Made by a program: the position numbers and the translations under genes. Positions 37,916 through 45,548 of a stretch of DNA of 64,000 nucleotides are shown piece after piece; position 1 is the first letter of the stretch; each line of letters opens with the position of its first letter. The stretch is from Streptomyces europaeiscabiei (GTDB lineage: Bacteria > Actinomycetota > Actinomycetes > Streptomycetales > Streptomycetaceae): NCBI RefSeq assembly GCF_036346855.1, contig NZ_CP107843.1:28761-92760 (forward strand), written 5' to 3'. The notes below the pieces were generated by a model, which searched no databases, had not been told where the DNA came from, and saw only the letters and a list, made by a program, of their open reading frames with translations.

Positions 37916-38776
37916 TCAGGCGGCGGGGTTGACGAACGCGACGGCGATTCCGGTGGGGCGCAGGAGCTTGGCGCCGTAGACGTGGAGGCCGCGGATCGCG
38001 TCGGCGATCGTGGACTGCAGGCGCAGGGCCTCGGTCTCGAGGATCTGCTCGGCGTAGGTGATGGCCCCGGGGTAGCCGGCCTGGATGACCTGGGTGTCAC
38101 CGGACGGGTTGGGGGTGTTGTTGGACTCGAGGATGTCGAATCCGGCGGCGCGGCCGACGAAGCCGTTGCGCAGGCCCTCGGTCGTCGCGGAGGCGTCGGC
38201 GCGGATGAACCGGTCGTCGTTGAGCATGGAGCCGATGAACTCCGGCGAGGCGACGACGTAGCGGCCCTCGGTGGGCACGTTGGCCCGGTTGAGCTTGGTG
38301 CGCAGCGGCACCAGGACCTTGCTGTAGGCGTCGGTCGGTGTGGTGTACGTGTCGATCGGGGCGCCGGTGGAGCCGACCGTGTTGGCGGCGGCGACGCCCG
38401 TGTAGAGGGAGGCGACGTAGGCGTCGGCCTTGTCGCGCAGGCCGTAGGCGGCGTTCTGTGCCATCTGCGCCATGGGGTTCATGAGCGCCTGGGCCTTGTC
38501 CACGTCGTCGATCTTGAACGCGAAGGCCTTGCCCTGGTCGATGACCAGGTCGGTGCCCGCGGTCTCGATGTCCTCGTAGTTGATGGTGTCGCCCGCGTCG
38601 TAGTCGAAGATCGTCGGGTCACCGATCGTGGTGATGTGGACGCTCTGACCCTGGCTCGAGATCTCGCCCTCGTAGTTGCGGTTCACGAGCTGCGGCTGGG
38701 CGTAGACGAGGCTGTTGCGGAGGGCTACGAGGAGCTGCGCGCTCCAGATCTCCGGCTTGAAGTTGTTGATCGACAA
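37916..38776 (-). CDS. Major capsid protein (286 aa)
   Basis: The start is TTG at 38774-38776, placed 5 nt after AGGAG; no other start fits. NNFKPEIWSAQLLVALRNSL, VNRNYEGEISSQGQSVHITT, then AFAFKIDDVDKAQALMNPMA and RYVVASPEFIGSMLNDDRFI follow the P22-coat-like HK97-fold proteins of Streptomyces phages. Order scaffold-capsid supports it. It forms the icosahedral shell. The rare TTG start with strong expression expected is unusual. Confidence 0.88.
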   Translation of the reverse strand: MSINNFKPEIWSAQLLVALRNSLVYAQPQLVNRNYEGEISSQGQSVHITTIGDPTIFDYDAGDTINYEDIETAGTDLVIDQGKAFAFKIDDVDKAQALMNPMAQMAQNAAYGLRDKADAYVASLYTGVAAANTVGSTGAPIDTYTTPTDAYSKVLVPLRTKLNRANVPTEGRYVVASPEFIGSMLNDDRFIRADASATTEGLRNGFVGRAAGFDILESNNTPNPSGDTQVIQAGYPGAITYAEQILETEALRLQSTIADAIRGLHVYGAKLLRPTGIAVAFVNPAA

Positions 38777-38793
38777 CGGAGGCTCCTAGTGGC

Positions 38794-39594
38794 CTACCGG
38801 CCGCCCAGGTAGGACTTGAAGCGTCCCTCTTCGACGGCCTTGGTGATCTCTTCTGAGGACATCCGCGCTGCGTCTTCCGCGCCCAGCTGCTTCTTGCCGC
38901 CGGGGGCCCCGCTCATCGGTGCGCCGGCTGCGGGGACCGGTGCCGGTACCTGCTCGGGCTGCTTGGCCGCGAGCTTGGGGTTCGCGTCCACGGCCGTCTT
39001 GACGGCCTTGCCGATCGCGTCGCCGAAGTCCTGTGCGGAGGGGTCGAGCTTCGCGATGGCCTGGGCGAATCCCCTCGAGTCGAGGAGGGCGTCCGGGTCG
39101 CCGCCGTGCTGGGCGGCTGACTTGTAGACGGCGAGCTCCACCTGGGTCTGGCGGGCGGTGTCCTGGAACCCCTTGGTTCGGGACTGCTCGTCCGCGAGCT
39201 GCTTGGCGAGCTCTTCGGGGGTGGGCGGCTTCTCCTCGCCGGTGTCGATGCCGAACGCCGTGGCGACCTTCTTCATGAAGGCGTCCTGGTCGTCCTTGGC
39301 TTTCTGCTCTGCGGCCTGACGCTTCTGCTTCTCTGCTTCGACGTCGCCGCGGAGGTTCTCGACGAGGCGCTCGAACTTGGCCGGGTCGAACTCGCCCTCG
39401 AACTTCGGGGACTTCCCCTTGGGTTCGGCGGGCGGTGCGGGTGCCGGGGCCGGTTCGGCGGGTGCGGGCGTGGGCGGTGCGGGGGGTGCGGCCGGCTCTG
39501 GCGGAGTCGGTGCGGGTGCCGGGGGCGCGGGCGGGGTGCCGGGCTGGGTGCTCGGGTTCGCGGGCGTGGTTCCGGGCTGGGCGGGGGTCGACAT
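38794..39594 (-). CDS. Capsid scaffold protein (266 aa)
   Basis: ATG after AAGGAGG. The N-terminal 90 residues are Pro/Ala/Thr-rich (PAPPAPAPTPPEPAAPPAP), followed by a charged coiled coil (RLVENLRGDVEAEKQKRQAA) and a C-terminal basic tail ending FKSYLGGR that would touch the capsid. This is the usual scaffold layout (acidic/Pro head, coiled middle, basic end) just ahead of the capsid gene. It is the first gene of the leftward virion operon. Confidence 0.82.
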   Translation of the reverse strand: MSTPAQPGTTPANPSTQPGTPPAPPAPAPTPPEPAAPPAPPTPAPAEPAPAPAPPAEPKGKSPKFEGEFDPAKFERLVENLRGDVEAEKQKRQAAEQKAKDDQDAFMKKVATAFGIDTGEEKPPTPEELAKQLADEQSRTKGFQDTARQTQVELAVYKSAAQHGGDPDALLDSRGFAQAIAKLDPSAQDFGDAIGKAVKTAVDANPKLAAKQPEQVPAPVPAAGAPMSGAPGGKKQLGAEDAARMSSEEITKAVEEGRFKSYLGGR

Positions 39595-39690
39595 CGGGGC
39601 CTCCTTGGGCTGCCTACACGCAGAGATGCGGCACCTTGGCCGCTTGCGCGTGGCATGGATGCTAACCCAATCCCGCACTCCATGCTGCAC

Positions 39691-39724
39691 AATCAAAGGC
39701 AAGAACGCAAGCTAGCCTTTGATT
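39691..39724. promoter_or_regulatory. 10-bp perfect inverted repeat in the divergent virion/packaging control region
   Basis: AATCAAAGGC (39691-39700) and GCCTTTGATT (39715-39724) are perfect inverted arms around a 14-nt spacer, unusually A/T-rich for this DNA. They lie in the 152-bp gap between the leftward scaffold gene and the rightward MuF-like gene, 23 bp before the latter's start. The site is well placed to bind a late activator or repressor acting on both directions. Confidence 0.62.
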
Positions 39725-39746
39725 TCAAGGAATGGAGGGGGTTGGT

Positions 39747-40640
39747 GTGGAGGAGTCCACCACGGTCGCCGATGCCGCCCAGCGGCACCCCGCCCAACTC
39801 CGCGGCCTCGAGCACCGCTACGCGGCAGCCGCCGCGCGTCCCCTCGCCCAGGCCCTCGCCCACGCGCAGAGGGACGCCACCACCCGCTGGACGCTGGCCA
39901 CCTCCGCCACCCAGCCACTCCCCGTCCCGGCCGTCCTCAAGGACCTGATCGAGCGCATCCGCCAGGCGCTCGAGGCCGCGTTCACCGGCCAGGGCGCGCG
40001 CGCCATGCAGGAGGCGCAGCGCGCCGCCTACACCGCAGCAGCTCTCGGCATCCAGCACGCCTCCAGGATCACCGCACTTCTGCGCGGTGTTCCCCCGCCC
40101 GACATCCCCCCGGAGACCGGGCCCATCGCCGAGCGGGCCGCCGCGGGCATCCCGGTGGCCGTGGCGCAGGAGCACACCAACGCGCTCGCCCTGCTCACCA
40201 CCGCCTCCCTGACCGCGTACGGGGCGGCCGGAGTTGCGGCCGTGTTCTCCCGCGCACGGCGGGCCGTCACCCGCATCACGCAGTCCGTCGCCGTCGCCGT
40301 CACCTCGGCCGCCGCGCACGCCGTCCGGATCGTCGCCGACCACCTCGGGCCCGGGGTGCGGCTGTTGTGGGTGGCCGAGCCGGGGGCCTGCCCCGCGTGT
40401 GCCGCGTACGCCGGCCGCCACATCCGGCCCGGCAGCCACTTCCCCGGCGGTCTCTCCCTGGACCCGCGGCGCACCGTGTTCACCACGTCGATCCCCGGTC
40501 CCCCGAGGCATCCGCACTGCCGCTGTGGACTGATCCCGTGGCATCCCGCCTGGCTCACCACCGGCACCCCCCTCCCCCAGCTCCTGCAGCAGCGCGCCCG
40601 CGCCGGAACCCGCATACCCTCTCCCGCCCGGAGGCCGTGA
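39747..40640 (+). CDS. MuF-like minor head (head morphogenesis) protein (297 aa)
   Basis: GTG at 39747 follows GGAGGGGGTTGGT. The helical N-terminus (AAAARPLAQALAHAQRDATT) precedes the MuF-type signature: PGACPACAAYAGRHIRPGSH, and PRHPHCRCGLIPW near residue 255, with paired Cys and His that probably bind zinc. MuF proteins sit inside the capsid at the portal and help assembly. Here the gene precedes terminase and portal rather than following the portal, and lies on the opposite strand from the capsid genes. Confidence 0.78.
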   Translation: MEESTTVADAAQRHPAQLRGLEHRYAAAAARPLAQALAHAQRDATTRWTLATSATQPLPVPAVLKDLIERIRQALEAAFTGQGARAMQEAQRAAYTAAALGIQHASRITALLRGVPPPDIPPETGPIAERAAAGIPVAVAQEHTNALALLTTASLTAYGAAGVAAVFSRARRAVTRITQSVAVAVTSAAAHAVRIVADHLGPGVRLLWVAEPGACPACAAYAGRHIRPGSHFPGGLSLDPRRTVFTTSIPGPPRHPHCRCGLIPWHPAWLTTGTPLPQLLQQRARAGTRIPSPARRP

Positions 40641-40641
40641 C

Positions 40642-41172
40642 ATGCCCCGCCAGCCCATCCCCGAGGAGTTCCACGACCGGTTCCGCGAGCTGCACGCCGA
40701 CGGCTACGGCCGTAACCGGATCGCCCGCGAACTCGGCTTCCCCCCGGTCCAGATCTCCCGCACCGCAGAGGTTCTTGGCCTGACGTTCGACCGTTCCCAG
40801 ATCGAGGCGGCAACGAGGGCCCGGCTGGCCGACCTGGCAGAGCGGCGGGCGATGCTCGCCGAGGACCTACAGGAGGACGCGGAGAAGCTCCGCGCGCAGA
40901 TGTGGGAGACGACCGTCGTGTACAGCTTCGGCGGCAAGGAGAACAGCTACGAGGACCACGAGTTCGACGAGGCGCCAGCGGCAGAGAAGCGGGCACTGAT
41001 GGCCACGGCCGGGATGGCGATCGACCGGTCCCTGAAGCTGGCCCCAGTGCACGAGGCCGACGGCGCGGACACCGAAAGGTCGATGCTGGGCGACCTCGCT
41101 GCGGGCATCGCCGCGCTCGCCAATCTGAACGCTGCTCAGCTTGCCTCGGACTCGTCCAGTTCGGAGGCGTAG
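40642..41172 (+). CDS. terS: Terminase small subunit (176 aa)
   Basis: An N-terminal helix-turn-helix (FRELHADGYGRNRIARELGF, then PPVQISRTAEVLGL) is followed by helices (EAATRARLADLAERRAMLAE) and a C-terminal oligomerisation region. TerS binds the packaging start site and delivers DNA to TerL. ATG one base after the MuF stop. An HNH gene separates it from TerL. Confidence 0.8.
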   Translation: MPRQPIPEEFHDRFRELHADGYGRNRIARELGFPPVQISRTAEVLGLTFDRSQIEAATRARLADLAERRAMLAEDLQEDAEKLRAQMWETTVVYSFGGKENSYEDHEFDEAPAAEKRALMATAGMAIDRSLKLAPVHEADGADTERSMLGDLAAGIAALANLNAAQLASDSSSSEA

Positions 41173-41216
41173 CGCAGTGCAAGAAACCCCTCTGACGACC
41201 CGCCAAAACGATAAAA

Positions 41217-41236
41217 TGTGCAGGTCAGAGCACATA
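41217..41236. promoter_or_regulatory. Inverted repeat ATGTGC-8-GCACAT upstream of the HNH gene
   Basis: A perfect 6-bp inverted repeat lies within the A/T-richest stretch of the packaging operon (AAAACGATAAAATG), 64 bp before the HNH start. GATAAAAT could serve as a -10. This may be a local promoter/operator for the HNH-TerL-portal genes. Confidence 0.4.
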
Positions 41237-41299
41237 GAGCGCCCCGAGCGGTGGGTCAACACCCCCGGGGCTCGGCCGGTCCTTTCGAGGAGAACCGAC

Positions 41300-42052
41300 G
41301 TGTCAGAGCGTAGCTGCTCCCTGCCCACTTGCGTCCGCCCCGCTCGAGCGCGAGGGCTGTGCTCCATGCACTGGCAGAGGCAACGTAATGGAGTTGCTCT
41401 CGGCGCGCCCGAGCAGGCGCGCAACGCAGACCAGGTCTGCCAGATCGACGACTGCGAGGCGGCCGCCCGGAAGCGCGGCTGGTGCCCGAAGCACTACCAG
41501 CGTTGGCGTCAGCACGGCGACCCGAGCATCGTCCTGTCCCCGGCGAAGGCGGCTGGCTCGTGCGCGGTCCATGCGTGCGAACGCCCTCTTTACGCGAAGG
41601 GAATGTGCCACTTCCACCGCCGCCGTCTGCTGAGCGGGACGAAGCTCGACAAGCCGCTGAAGCCGTTGCGCGCGGGGGCCTGCTCGGTACGGGACTGCGA
41701 GCGGCTGGGTGACTACCGCGGTCTGTGCAAACTGCACCGTCAGCGCGCCGACTACGCCGAGAACCCGGCGCCGTACAAGGCGAAGACGGCACAGCGCCGG
41801 TACAACGCCAAGCGCGGCATGAGCACGGCAGACCGGCGTATCTCCTCCGACTACCGGGAGGCGATCGCCAGCGACCTCTGCGGGTACTGCGGCGGCCGTA
41901 CGCCGACGATGCACGTAGACCACGTGTTCCCGCTCAGCAAGGGCGGCACGGACCACTGGTGGAACCTGCTGCAGACCTGCTCCACCTGCAACCTCGGCAA
42001 GTACAACCGGTGCGGGACCTGGTTCGTCCTCACCCGGGGGGCCAGATGCTGA
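41300..42052 (+). CDS. HNH endonuclease with four N-terminal zinc-finger repeats (250 aa)
   Basis: GTG at 41300 follows GAGGAGAACCGAC. Four repeats of C-x4-C-x9-C-x2-H are visible: CSLPTC...CSMH, CQIDDC...CPKH, CAVHAC...CHFH and CSVRDC...CKLH, spanning residues 3-145. The C-terminus is an HNH nuclease: CGYCGGRTPTMHVDHVFPLS, then the Asn and CSTCNLGK. HNH proteins next to terminase are needed for genome cleavage in several siphoviruses. The stop overlaps the TerL start by seven bases. The zinc array could add DNA specificity. Confidence 0.85.
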   Translation: MSERSCSLPTCVRPARARGLCSMHWQRQRNGVALGAPEQARNADQVCQIDDCEAAARKRGWCPKHYQRWRQHGDPSIVLSPAKAAGSCAVHACERPLYAKGMCHFHRRRLLSGTKLDKPLKPLRAGACSVRDCERLGDYRGLCKLHRQRADYAENPAPYKAKTAQRRYNAKRGMSTADRRISSDYREAIASDLCGYCGGRTPTMHVDHVFPLSKGGTDHWWNLLQTCSTCNLGKYNRCGTWFVLTRGARC

Positions 42053-43296
42053 CGGCCCCGTCCCTGGGAATGTCCCCGAAGCAGATCGACTTTGTGGCGA
42101 ACAGCCAAGCCCGTATCAACATCGCTTCCGGGTCGATCCGTGCCGGGAAGACCATCTCCACGTTGCTGCGCTGGCTCATCTACGTAGCGACCGCGCCGAA
42201 GGGCGGGGAGCTGGCGGTGGTCGCGAAGACGACGAACACCGCCGCGTCGAACGTGTTCCTCCCGATGCAGGACCCGAGCCTGTTCGGGTCGCTGGCGAAG
42301 CACGTGCACTACACGCGCGGCGCACCGACGGCGACGATCCTGGGCCGGTCGGTGAGGGTCATCGGGGCGAACGACGTCCGGGCCGAGGAGCGCTTGCGCG
42401 GTATGACCTGCGCAGGGGCTCTGGTGGACGAGGCGACCCTGGTCCCGCAGGAGTTTTGGACCCAGCTCCTTGGCCGCATGTCAGTCCCGGGGGCGAAGCT
42501 GTTTGCCTCCACGAACCCGGGCTCGCCGGCGCACTGGCTAAAGCGGGACTTCATCGACCGCCGGGACGAGCTCGGCATCCGCTACTGGCACTTCACCCTG
42601 GACGACAACCCGTCCCTGAGCACGGACTACGTGTCGGCCATCCGCGCCGAGTTCGTCGGCCTGTGGTTCCGCCGCTTCGTCCTGGGCGAGTGGATCGCTG
42701 CCGAGGGCGCCGTCTTCGACATGTGGGACGAAGAGCGACACGTCACCGACACCCTGCCGGAGATCGCCCGCTGGATCGGGGTGGGCGTCGACTACGGGCA
42801 GACCAACCCGTTCCACGCCACGCTCCTTGGGCTCGGCCGAGACCGGCGTCTGTACATCGCCTCAGAGTGGCGCTACGACGGCCGTCAGCAGCGCCGCCAG
42901 CTGACGGACATCGAGTACTCGGAACGCGTACGCGCCTGGCTCAGCGACGTCCCCGGAGTCGGCCCGGTCCGGCCGCAGTTCGTCACCGTCGACCCGTCAG
43001 CAGCATCGTTCCTGGCGCAGTTGAAGCGGGACAAGCTCACGCCCACGCCGGCCAAGAACGCCGTCCTGGACGGCATCCGCACCATGGCCAGCCTGCTGTC
43101 GGCGGGGAAGCTCATCGTCCATTCGTCCTGTAAGAGCCTCATCACGGAAATGCCGGGCTACGCCTGGGACGACAAGGCGGCGGAGAAGGGCGAGGACAAG
43201 CCCATCAAGATCGCAGACCACGGGATCGATTCCAGCCGGTACGTCACATTTACCACTCGGGCCCTGTGGCAGCGCCAGCTGGCCATGGCCGCATAG
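42046..43296 (+). CDS. terL: Terminase large subunit (416 aa)
   Basis: The ATPase motor has the Walker A variant SGSIRAGKTIST (about residues 25-36), then GALVDEATLVPQEFW (Walker B and catalytic Glu). The nuclease part includes GVGVDYGQTNPFHATLLGLG with the first metal-binding Asp, VTVDPSAASFLAQLKRDKL, and a C-terminal IADHGIDSSRYVTFTTR. At 416 aa it is a compact terminase_6-type enzyme. It cuts and translocates DNA into proheads. ATG overlaps the HNH gene. Confidence 0.9.
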   Translation: MLTAPSLGMSPKQIDFVANSQARINIASGSIRAGKTISTLLRWLIYVATAPKGGELAVVAKTTNTAASNVFLPMQDPSLFGSLAKHVHYTRGAPTATILGRSVRVIGANDVRAEERLRGMTCAGALVDEATLVPQEFWTQLLGRMSVPGAKLFASTNPGSPAHWLKRDFIDRRDELGIRYWHFTLDDNPSLSTDYVSAIRAEFVGLWFRRFVLGEWIAAEGAVFDMWDEERHVTDTLPEIARWIGVGVDYGQTNPFHATLLGLGRDRRLYIASEWRYDGRQQRRQLTDIEYSERVRAWLSDVPGVGPVRPQFVTVDPSAASFLAQLKRDKLTPTPAKNAVLDGIRTMASLLSAGKLIVHSSCKSLITEMPGYAWDDKAAEKGEDKPIKIADHGIDSSRYVTFTTRALWQRQLAMAA

Positions 43297-43308
43297 GAAG
43301 GACCCACC

Positions 43309-44988
43309 ATGCCGCTACCGCCGTCCGGAAAGACTCCGTGGCCCCCGAAGCAGTTCGCCGAGCCGTTCGCCGATATGGACGTGTGGCGGGCCTGGTACAC
43401 CGGCGACACCAACCACCTGGCGCAGGTGTACGGCGGGCCGGGGACGTATGCGCAGAACCCGACCGCGCGGGAGTTCTTCGACCTGAACCAGCTGAACCGG
43501 CCGTCGCAGTTCCGGGGCGGCATCGTCGGCGGGCTGGCCCGCATGTTCTGGGGCGAGCCCGTCGCCCCGGGGCAGCCGGCCGCGAAGCTGCATGTGCCGA
43601 TCGCGGCGGACATCGCGGAGATGAGCGCGAACCTGCTGTGGTCGGACATCCCGACCATCAGCGTCGACGCGGACTCCACGGGCGACACGGCGATGGTGAA
43701 GGCGACGACCGCCCAGTTGAAGCGGTACCTGGACGACCGCGGGCATGCGACGTGGCGTGAGGGTTCGGAGACGGCGGCGGCCCGGTCGGGCGTGTATGTG
43801 CGGGTGGTGTGGGACACGGAGCTGCGGCCGCGGCCGTGGCTGGACGTCCTCGCCCCGGACGCGGTGATCCCGGAGTGGCAGTGGGGGGCGCTCACGGCCG
43901 CGACGGTGTGGCGGGAGCTGGAGTCACCCACCAGCGGCAGCGAGGTGTGGCGGCTGCTCGAGCGGCACGAGGTCGGCCGGATCGAGTACGGGCTGTACAA
44001 GGGTGACGCGGACAAGCTCGGCATGATGATGGCGCTCACCGACCATCCGGACGCCGAGTACCTGGTGTCGCGGGTGGATGACCAGGGCCGCCAGGACACC
44101 CAGGTGAAGCGGCTGCTGGTGTCGTACGTGCCGAACATCGCGCCGAACCGGCTGTGGGACCACCTCCCGGACGCCCGCCCGTTCGGCCGCTCCGACTTCG
44201 CGGGGATCGAGCCGCTGATGGGCTCCCTCGACGAGGCGTGGACGTCGTGGATGCGGGATATCCGCCTGGGCAAGGCGCGGCTCCTGCTGCCGCAGTCGAT
44301 GCTCGATTCGGACGGCCCCGGCAAGGGCGGCCGGTTCGACTTGGACCAGGAGGTGTTCACCCAGCTGAACATGCTGGACGACGGCGCGGGCTCGGACACG
44401 ATCAAAGAGGTCCAGTTCGAGATCCGCCATGAAGAGCACGAGCAGACGTGCAAGGCGCTGCGCCGTCAGATCCTCTCGTCCGCCGGGTACTCGGCCCAGT
44501 CGTTCGGTGACGAGGGCACCGTCGCCGTCACCGCGACCGAGATCGCCGCGCGGAAGGAGGAGTCCCTCACGACGCGCGGCACGAAGATCCTGTACCAGCG
44601 GCCCGTGCTGCTCGAGGTGTGTACCACGATGATGTGGGTGGACGTCGTGCACTGCGGTGCCAAGGGCATCGACCCGGCCGCTGAGCTGACCGCATCGTGG
44701 CCGCAGGCCGTGCAGCCCGACCCGGAGGCCACCGCCCGGTCGCTGTCGCTGCTGGAGTCCGCGGGCGCGATGTCCACGTGGATGAAGGTGAAGCACCTGC
44801 ACCCGGAGTGGGACGACGAGGACGTCGCGGTGGAGGTGCAGCGGATCCGGGAGGACAAGGCGTCCGCCATCCCGGCCGGCGACCCGTTCGGCAACAACGC
44901 CCCCGGCGGTGGCCAGGAGGACGAGGAGCCGGAGGAAGACGAGGACGAGCCCGTGGAGGACAAGCCCGAGGAGTCTGCGGCGGCCTGA
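43309..44988 (+). CDS. Portal protein (559 aa)
   Basis: ATG after GAAGGACCCACC. Features of SPP1-type portals: WYTGDTNHLAQVYGGPGTYA near the start, RGGIVGGLARMFWGEPVAPG, the wing strands VYVRVVWDTELRPRPWLDVL, and RQILSSAGYSAQSFGDEGTV then ATEIAARKEESLTTRG in the stem/crown region. The C-terminus is very acidic (EDEEPEEDEDEPVEDKPEE), unusual in its density. It forms the dodecameric DNA channel. This is the last phage gene; its stop is six bases from the stop of the convergent transfer operon. Confidence 0.9.
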   Translation: MPLPPSGKTPWPPKQFAEPFADMDVWRAWYTGDTNHLAQVYGGPGTYAQNPTAREFFDLNQLNRPSQFRGGIVGGLARMFWGEPVAPGQPAAKLHVPIAADIAEMSANLLWSDIPTISVDADSTGDTAMVKATTAQLKRYLDDRGHATWREGSETAAARSGVYVRVVWDTELRPRPWLDVLAPDAVIPEWQWGALTAATVWRELESPTSGSEVWRLLERHEVGRIEYGLYKGDADKLGMMMALTDHPDAEYLVSRVDDQGRQDTQVKRLLVSYVPNIAPNRLWDHLPDARPFGRSDFAGIEPLMGSLDEAWTSWMRDIRLGKARLLLPQSMLDSDGPGKGGRFDLDQEVFTQLNMLDDGAGSDTIKEVQFEIRHEEHEQTCKALRRQILSSAGYSAQSFGDEGTVAVTATEIAARKEESLTTRGTKILYQRPVLLEVCTTMMWVDVVHCGAKGIDPAAELTASWPQAVQPDPEATARSLSLLESAGAMSTWMKVKHLHPEWDDEDVAVEVQRIREDKASAIPAGDPFGNNAPGGGQEDEEPEEDEDEPVEDKPEESAAA

Positions 44989-44994
44989 GCTGGG

Positions 44995-45345
44995 TCAGCG
45001 CCTGCTTCGCGGGGGCCCGTACGGAGACTGCCAGGCGGGCCGGTCCGGGCGCCTCGCGGGCGTGCCGTCCTCGTTGACGAGACCGGCTTCCCGTACGTGG
45101 CGGGCGAACTCCTCGAAGGCCTTGGCGACCTCCGCGACGGCGGCCGCGTACGCGCGGGCGAGGTTCTGCCAGGCTTCCTGGGCGCGGGCCATCTGCTCCG
45201 GGGTGACGGTCATCTGGATGCCGAGCTCGGCCATGCTGAGCGGTTCGAGGCGCGTCTTCGTGGGTGCGCTGCGCATGGCGTCGGGGCCGGTGGCCCAGTC
45301 GTCGACGGCCGCGTCGATCTGCTCGAGGATGTCGGTGGAGCGCAT
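44995..45345 (-). CDS. Hypothetical helical protein (116 aa) at the end of the transfer operon
   Basis: ATG after GGGGAGACTGACCTC. The sequence MRSTDILEQIDAAVDDWATG, TPEQMARAQEAWQNLARAYA and AEVAKAFEEFARHVREAG is all-helical with a polar C-terminus. Proteins with an ILEQIDAAVDDW-like start recur in Streptomyces phages, so it may be a phage gene on the wrong strand. It follows the TraB gene after a 203-bp gap that holds a strong hairpin. Confidence 0.6.
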   Translation of the reverse strand: MRSTDILEQIDAAVDDWATGPDAMRSAPTKTRLEPLSMAELGIQMTVTPEQMARAQEAWQNLARAYAAAVAEVAKAFEEFARHVREAGLVNEDGTPARRPDRPAWQSPYGPPRSRR

Positions 45346-45400
45346 GAGGTCAGTCTCCCCTGCCTGTTGGGCGGTCTGGTGCTGGTTGCTCACATGGGCC

Positions 45401-45437
45401 GGCCCCGCCCGCCCGGGGGATGTGGGCTGGCGGGGCC
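45401..45437 (-). terminator. 9-bp perfect hairpin downstream of the TraB gene
   Basis: GGCCCCGCC (45401-45409) pairs with GGCGGGGCC (45429-45437) across a 19-nt loop. It lies 112 bp after the TraB-like stop and before the 116-aa gene. There is no T-run. It probably ends or stabilises the transfer transcript; in Streptomyces plasmids this region next to tra is also where the clt transfer locus is often found. Confidence 0.5.
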
Positions 45438-45548
45438 TGGGTGACGGCGGGGCGCGGGCGTTGGGGACGCGGTTAAGGCGCCTGGCCGTGCAGTTCTGAT
45501 GGTGGCGTACGGGGCGGGGCTTGTCCGGGGCGTCTTCCCCTGGCGCGG

